In this document: piece after piece, positions 6,654 through 10,409 of the stretch
Layout: each line of letters opens with the position of its first letter
Position numbering within the stretch: position 1 is the stretch's first letter
Origin: Dehalococcoidia bacterium
GTDB taxonomy: Bacteria; Chloroflexota; Dehalococcoidia; Dehalococcoidales; Fen-1064
Length of the DNA stretch: 10,409 bases
NCBI GenBank assembly: GCA_011192055.1
Contig: DUES01000169.1
Coordinates: forward strand, 2,530 to 12,938
Reading direction: 5' to 3'
Made by a program: the position numbers and the translations under genes
Notes under the pieces: model-generated
Told to the model about the DNA's origin: nothing
Seen by the model: the letters and a program-made list of their open reading frames with translations, nothing else
Database searches by the model: none

Positions 6654-8648
6654 ATGAAACTACTGGAACCTATCAGCATAAACGGGATGAGAGTAAAGAA
6701 CAGGGTAGGATTTGCCCCGCTGCTTAATATGCCCGCCGGTGATGACGGCTTCATTAACGACCAGACAGTCCGCTGGTTTGAATCAAGGGCGGCAGGAGAG
6801 ACCGGCCTGATAATGACGGGGACTGTGGGCAGCAGTCCTCCCCGCTTGCCTGCCCAGCAAAGCGTTCTGGGTATCAGGGGTATTGGTATTTATGATGATA
6901 AATATATACCCGGATTCACCCAACTGGCTGAAGCGGTACATTCTCACGGTGCATGCCTGGGTATCCAGATGGGTATAGCCGGAAGTCCCATGGGAGGACG
7001 GGGCCCATCACCACCGCCGTACCCCGATGAAAAACATGCCACGGACGACCTCTTCTATGTTATGTCGGGCATGCGAATACCACATACGGATGTGACCATA
7101 GAGGACATCGAGCAGTCACAGGACGATATTGCGGCCGCGGCAGCAAGGGCAAGGAAAGCCGGTGCTGATTGCGTCCTGCTGCACTGTTCGCACGGTGGAG
7201 CCACCGGTGGATGTTCATTCATTTCCCCTTTTTATAATCACCGTACTGATAAATACGGCGGAAGCTGGGAGAACAGGCTCCGCCACCCGGTTGAAACAAT
7301 ACAGAAAATGAGAAAAGCCGCCGGTGACGATTTTCCAATACTGGTCAGGATATGTGCTGACCAGCTTCTCGGTAAAAGGGGTATCACGCTGGACGATACC
7401 ATGAACATCATTGTCCCCGCACTGGAAAAAGCCGGTGTGGACGGTTTTGATGTATCCCAGGGAGACATGATACGGGCCTGTGAAGGAATTACTATCCCAC
7501 TCTATTACCCCCGGGGGTGTTACATTCATTTTGCCGCCGGTGTTAAGCAGGTCACCAGCCTTCCTGTTATCGGTGTGGGTAATATCTTTGACCTTGATAT
7601 GGCAGAGAAATTCCTCCAGGAAGATAAGGCGGATATTATCTACCTGGGCAGGCAGCTATGTGCCGACCCCGATACTCCGAAGAAGTATTTTGAGGGGCGG
7701 CCCGAGGATGTACGCATGTGCATCGGCGATATCGGGGGCTGCGGTAATCCCTGCACCGTCAACTATGAAATCCAGGAGCAACCCGTTCCCTGGACTCAGG
7801 CGGAAAAACCGAAGAAGGTACTCGTCATCGGTGGTGGAGTAGCCGGTATGGAAGCAGCCCGGGTATCCGCCCTGAGAGGCCACCACGTAACCCTGCTGGA
7901 AAAAGAATCCCTGCTTGGCGGCATGGTCTCTGTGCTTGCCCTGAATCCGTTAATGGGTGAGTTTCAGAATATAGTCGATTACCTGACTACCCAGGTCGGA
8001 AAGCTGGGTGTGGACACCAGGGTCTGCCGGACAGTAACAACATCGGATATCACAGACCTGAACCCCGATAGTGTCATCATTGCCACCGGTTCTTCGGCAA
8101 AACTGCCTGATATAGCGGAAAAGATACCGGGTGTCCTGACACATGCCGAAGCTTCCAGGAACTGGCGGGCTATCGGGCAAAAAGTTGTCGTCTGGGGCAT
8201 CTTCGGTGTTGAACTGGCCTTAGCACTTGCCGATGAAGGTAAGGACGTGATTGTCCTCAGCAAAGGCGGTGAGGGCTCTCTTGGCAGCGACCTTTCGATG
8301 GCCCGCCGCTGGTGGCTGTACCGGAAATTAACCGATATGAATATGCCACGGGAGACGCCGGATGCCGCCCGGATATGGAACCCTGAAATGCTCTATGAAG
8401 TCGCAGTTGAAAATATCACCGCCGGTAAAATCACGGTTAAGCAATCCGGTGATGAGAATACGAAGAGAGTCATACCTTACGATACTGTCATTATCTCGCA
8501 AAGGTTCGGGGAACGGCAGGCAGATAATTCACTTTTTAACGAAATCAATGGTAAAGTCTCCGAGGTCCACATGATTGGGGACTGTTCCCAGGTCAGGGGT
8601 ATCAAAGAGGCAATCTTCAGCGCGAACGAGGTAGCCAGAAAGATATAA
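6654..8648 (+). CDS. OYE-family FMN/Fe-S/FAD oxidoreductase (2,4-dienoyl-CoA reductase / enoate reductase-like)
   Basis: A 664-residue protein with the full architecture of NADH:flavin oxidoreductases such as FadH and clostridial enoate reductase. An N-terminal FMN-binding TIM barrel spans about 1-345, including HRTDKYGGSWENRLRHPVE (196-214) and GRQLCADP (332-339). A short cysteine region follows (356-367). The C-terminal FAD/NAD(P)H domain has a dinucleotide fold VLVIGGGVAGMEAAR (389-403) and a closing IGDC (641-644). Members reduce activated C=C bonds in unsaturated acids or acyl-CoAs using NAD(P)H. The cluster region is unusual: C356-x2-D359-x3-C363-x3-C367, against C-x2-C-x3-C-x11-C in FadH. 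The barrel motif reads HCSHGG (177-182), not the more usual HGAHGY. The start has AAGGAGG nine bases upstream; the frame is open back to 6576. The CoA-transferase genes follow 192 bases later, suggesting a shared acyl-CoA pathway. Substrate is not known. Confidence 0.92.
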   Translation: MKLLEPISINGMRVKNRVGFAPLLNMPAGDDGFINDQTVRWFESRAAGETGLIMTGTVGSSPPRLPAQQSVLGIRGIGIYDDKYIPGFTQLAEAVHSHGACLGIQMGIAGSPMGGRGPSPPPYPDEKHATDDLFYVMSGMRIPHTDVTIEDIEQSQDDIAAAAARARKAGADCVLLHCSHGGATGGCSFISPFYNHRTDKYGGSWENRLRHPVETIQKMRKAAGDDFPILVRICADQLLGKRGITLDDTMNIIVPALEKAGVDGFDVSQGDMIRACEGITIPLYYPRGCYIHFAAGVKQVTSLPVIGVGNIFDLDMAEKFLQEDKADIIYLGRQLCADPDTPKKYFEGRPEDVRMCIGDIGGCGNPCTVNYEIQEQPVPWTQAEKPKKVLVIGGGVAGMEAARVSALRGHHVTLLEKESLLGGMVSVLALNPLMGEFQNIVDYLTTQVGKLGVDTRVCRTVTTSDITDLNPDSVIIATGSSAKLPDIAEKIPGVLTHAEASRNWRAIGQKVVVWGIFGVELALALADEGKDVIVLSKGGEGSLGSDLSMARRWWLYRKLTDMNMPRETPDAARIWNPEMLYEVAVENITAGKITVKQSGDENTKRVIPYDTVIISQRFGERQADNSLFNEINGKVSEVHMIGDCSQVRGIKEAIFSANEVARKI

Positions 8649-8840
8649 GGTTATAATACAAATAAGACGTTATTAAGACAAGACAGTTGTTCGTTTGCTC
8701 CAGTCTGTAAGAGGATACTGACGCAAGCGCAGATATACACGGCAAAACCTGCATACTGGTATCGGTACCTGTTACACTGATACATTACGGCATTGCAGCC
8801 GCACAGCCTTGAACCGGGAAATCATAACGCAGGAACAGGT

Positions 8841-9530
8841 ATGGTAAAATTACTGGAAAACGTTGATGAGGCAATCGCTGATGTTGCTGACGGAAGTACC
8901 ATCATGTTTGGTGGTTTCGGCGTAGCCGGCATTCCTTTCACGCTTATTAAGGCACTGCAGCAACGCGGAACAAAAGATATTACCGTGATAACAAACAGCC
9001 CTGGCGGCAGGCTTGGTGAACTGGACCTGTCAATCCTGTTTAAGGACAACCAGGTAAGCAAAGTAATTGCTTCATATCCTATATATCCGGGTATGGTAAA
9101 CGCATTTGAGAAGCGGTACCTGGATGGACAGGTTGAACTTGAACTTGTGCCACAGGGAACACTGGTGGAGAGGATCCGGGCCGGTGGAGCCGGTATTCCC
9201 GGTTTCTATACACCAACAGGGGTCGGGACTATTGCTGAAGAAGGCAAGGAAAAGAAGACAATCAACAACAGGGAGTACCTGCTGGAAATGGCATTAAGGG
9301 CTGATTTTGCATTTATCAAGGCACACAAAACTGACCAAAAAGGGAACCTTACCTACCGGATGACAGCCCGTAACTTCAATCCCCTGATGGCTATGGCGGC
9401 GGAAGTCACCATTGCAGAAGTCGAAGAAATCGTGGAGACCGGTGACCTGGACCCCGAGTATGTTATCACACCACACATCTTCGTTGACCGTATTGTGAAA
9501 GGTGAAACTCATGACTTCCGGTTTAAGTAG
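8841..9530 (+). CDS. 3-oxoacid CoA-transferase family, subunit A
   Basis: A 229-residue alpha subunit of a family I CoA-transferase (the AtoD/ScoA/PcaI type), which moves CoA between an acyl-CoA donor and a carboxylic acid together with the beta subunit. Family marks are DGSTIMFGGFGVAGIP (17-32), the glycine-rich GAGIPGFYTPTGVGT (116-130) and KGNLTYRMTARNFNP (167-181). The start is placed at the ATG preceded by AGGA, which gives the usual N-terminus; a TTG at 8793 would add 16 residues without family support. It overlaps the beta-subunit gene by 20 bases, so translation is probably coupled. The acid used (acetate, acetoacetate, butyrate or other) cannot be read from the sequence. It could work with the upstream flavoenzyme by activating its acid substrate. 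Confidence 0.93.
   Translation: MVKLLENVDEAIADVADGSTIMFGGFGVAGIPFTLIKALQQRGTKDITVITNSPGGRLGELDLSILFKDNQVSKVIASYPIYPGMVNAFEKRYLDGQVELELVPQGTLVERIRAGGAGIPGFYTPTGVGTIAEEGKEKKTINNREYLLEMALRADFAFIKAHKTDQKGNLTYRMTARNFNPLMAMAAEVTIAEVEEIVETGDLDPEYVITPHIFVDRIVKGETHDFRFK
9499..9504 (+). promoter_or_regulatory. Shine-Dalgarno of subunit B inside subunit A
   Basis: AAGGTG lies six bases before the ATG at 9511, within the last codons of subunit A. It favours this ATG over the in-frame GTG at 9502. Confidence 0.55.
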
Positions 9531-10173
9531 AGACCTGATTGCCCTGAGGGTATCCCGTGAACTCAAGGACGGGCAATACGTCAACTTGGGTATCGGTCTG
9601 CCCTCACTGGTATCCAATTTCATCGATACAGACTCGGGAGTCATACTGCATTCTGAAAATGGCGCACTTGGATTTGGGCCCCTGGCAGACGAAGAAAACA
9701 TGGATATCGACCTCGTAAACGCCAGTTCTCAGCCGCTTACATTGAGACCGGGAGCCGCTTTTTTCAACAGTGCCGACGCTTTTGCCATGATACGTGGCGG
9801 ACATCTTGATGTCACGGTACTTGGTGCATACCAGGTTTCAGAAAGAGGAGACCTGGCTAACTGGATAGCACCCGGTAAGAAGGTGGGCGGCATGGGCGGC
9901 AGCATGGACCTGGTTACGGGTACAAAAAGCGTAATTGTTGCCATGGAGCATACCACACGTGCCGGTAAACCCCGGATATTGAATGAGTGCACCTGTCAGT
10001 TGACCGGCAAAGGAGTGGTAAACCTGATAATTACCAGTCTGGCCGTAATAGAGGTTACCAAGGACGGTCTGCTGCTGAAGGAAGTTGCTCCTTCAGTGAC
10101 CGTTGCCGAAGTCCAGGCAGTAACCGAACCCAGACTGACTCCGGCTGAAGACCTGAAAGAAATGAGCCTGTGA
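9511..10173 (+). CDS. 3-oxoacid CoA-transferase family, subunit B
   Basis: A 220-residue beta subunit (AtoA/ScoB/PcaJ type). It carries the catalytic glutamate in the motif HSENGALGFGP (47-57; Glu49), which forms the covalent glutamyl-CoA intermediate in this family. Other conserved parts are VNLGIGLP (24-31) and KVGGMGGSMDLV (124-135). The N-terminus SRDLIALRVSRELKDG (6-21) is the typical opening helix. Length and motifs are complete, so with subunit A it should form an active enzyme. It is the last gene before the IS630-type element, which begins about 24 bases after its stop. Any gene that once followed it in the operon may have been displaced. No convincing terminator is visible in the short gap. 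Confidence 0.94.
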   Translation: MTSGLSRDLIALRVSRELKDGQYVNLGIGLPSLVSNFIDTDSGVILHSENGALGFGPLADEENMDIDLVNASSQPLTLRPGAAFFNSADAFAMIRGGHLDVTVLGAYQVSERGDLANWIAPGKKVGGMGGSMDLVTGTKSVIVAMEHTTRAGKPRILNECTCQLTGKGVVNLIITSLAVIEVTKDGLLLKEVAPSVTVAEVQAVTEPRLTPAEDLKEMSL

Positions 10174-10197
10174 CTGACTGGCTTTTTCAGTAATCTG

Positions 10198-10409
10198 CTA
10201 GTGTCCTGTCTCGGAAATATATTGACAAAGTCGCCTGACCTTTTCCAAGATAGAATCCGCAGTTGCCGTCCAAGCGAAGGGGTGGGAAGTACGGTTGTAT
10301 TGATTGACAAACTGCTCGATTTTAGCAATTAGGGCTTTCACGCTCCTGAATGTTCCGCGACGAATGGCCTTTTGAGTAATAATATTAAACCAAATCTCCA
10401 CTTGATTCA
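10198..10409 (-). CDS. IS630-family transposase, C-terminal part
   Basis: The last 69 codons of a transposase whose beginning lies beyond the right edge. The visible part begins NQVEIWFNIITQKAIRR. The Glu of NQVE is the third catalytic acid of the DDE triad in IS630/Tc1-mariner-type enzymes. The following segments, RRGTFRSV and PFAWTATADSIL, are typical of the C-terminus of this group. The frame is intact as far as seen, so the copy may be functional, but this cannot be judged from the fragment. The stop codon TAG lies at the very end of the element. Orientation is opposite to the CoA-transferase genes. Confidence 0.85.
   Translation of the reverse strand, partial: NQVEIWFNIITQKAIRRGTFRSVKALIAKIEQFVNQYNRTSHPFAWTATADSILEKVRRLCQYISETGH
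10199..10409 (-). mobile_element. IS630-family insertion sequence, one end, partial
   Basis: The element's end is placed at about 10199-10201 because IS630 elements insert at TA and duplicate it. Here TA at 10199-10200 is followed by GTGTCCTGTCTCGG, a plausible terminal inverted repeat, and the transposase ends there. The opposite end is outside the window, so neither the inverted repeat nor the target duplication can be confirmed. Confidence 0.6.

Noticed and set aside
8649..8840. Promoter for the CoA-transferase genes at TATAAT 8652-8657
   Set aside because: No -35 element lies at a suitable distance upstream, so it is not called.

Overview
The window is a stretch of bacterial chromosome at roughly 50% GC. 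It carries eight complete protein genes and two genes cut by the window edges. It shows no tRNA, rRNA or CRISPR array. Gene content suggests an anaerobic or facultative environmental bacterium: a small zinc-ribbon protein, an enoate-reductase-like flavoenzyme beside a two-subunit CoA-transferase, an IS630-type element, and a dispersed repeat of the type ATTGC...TCGCAATGACA. The combination resembles Chloroflexota, class Dehalococcoidia. That placement is from memory and is an inference only.

Layout. Positions 1-147 (minus) hold the start of a small zinc-ribbon protein that runs out of the window. Positions 432-3272 (minus) are a likely two-gene operon: glycerol kinase glpK first, then a metallo-beta-lactamase-fold hydrolase with an alkylsulfatase-type dimerisation segment. 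A near-consensus promoter (TATAAT at 3301-3306) drives it and forces a later glpK start than the longest ORF. Divergently, 3414-4070 (plus) encodes a small UlaG/UPF0173-like metallo-hydrolase. After it comes a class C beta-lactamase-like serine hydrolase (4182-5462), which ends in a hairpin terminator.

Positions 5463-5964 are non-coding and crowded with inverted repeats, including a copy of the dispersed repeat. Next are a small three-helix membrane protein (5965-6348) and a 66-nt imperfect hairpin. A spaced inverted repeat follows, just downstream of a good sigma70-type promoter. That promoter lies before a 664-residue FMN/Fe-S/FAD oxidoreductase (6654-8648). The CoA-transferase alpha and beta subunit genes follow with a 20-nt overlap (8841-10173). 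Only 24 nt later lies the end of an IS630-family element whose transposase (minus strand) is cut by the right edge.

How the genes may work together. The right half looks like an acyl-CoA module: the CoA-transferase would activate a short acid at the expense of another acyl-CoA, and the flavoenzyme would reduce an unsaturated acid or acyl-CoA. The left half pairs glycerol phosphorylation with hydrolases of unknown substrate. I see no clear new defence or mobile system. The best leads are atypical metal and cluster ligands in two enzymes (a missing histidine in the alkylsulfatase-like protein; Cys-Asp-Cys-Cys in the flavoenzyme), a candidate operator, and structured non-coding DNA.
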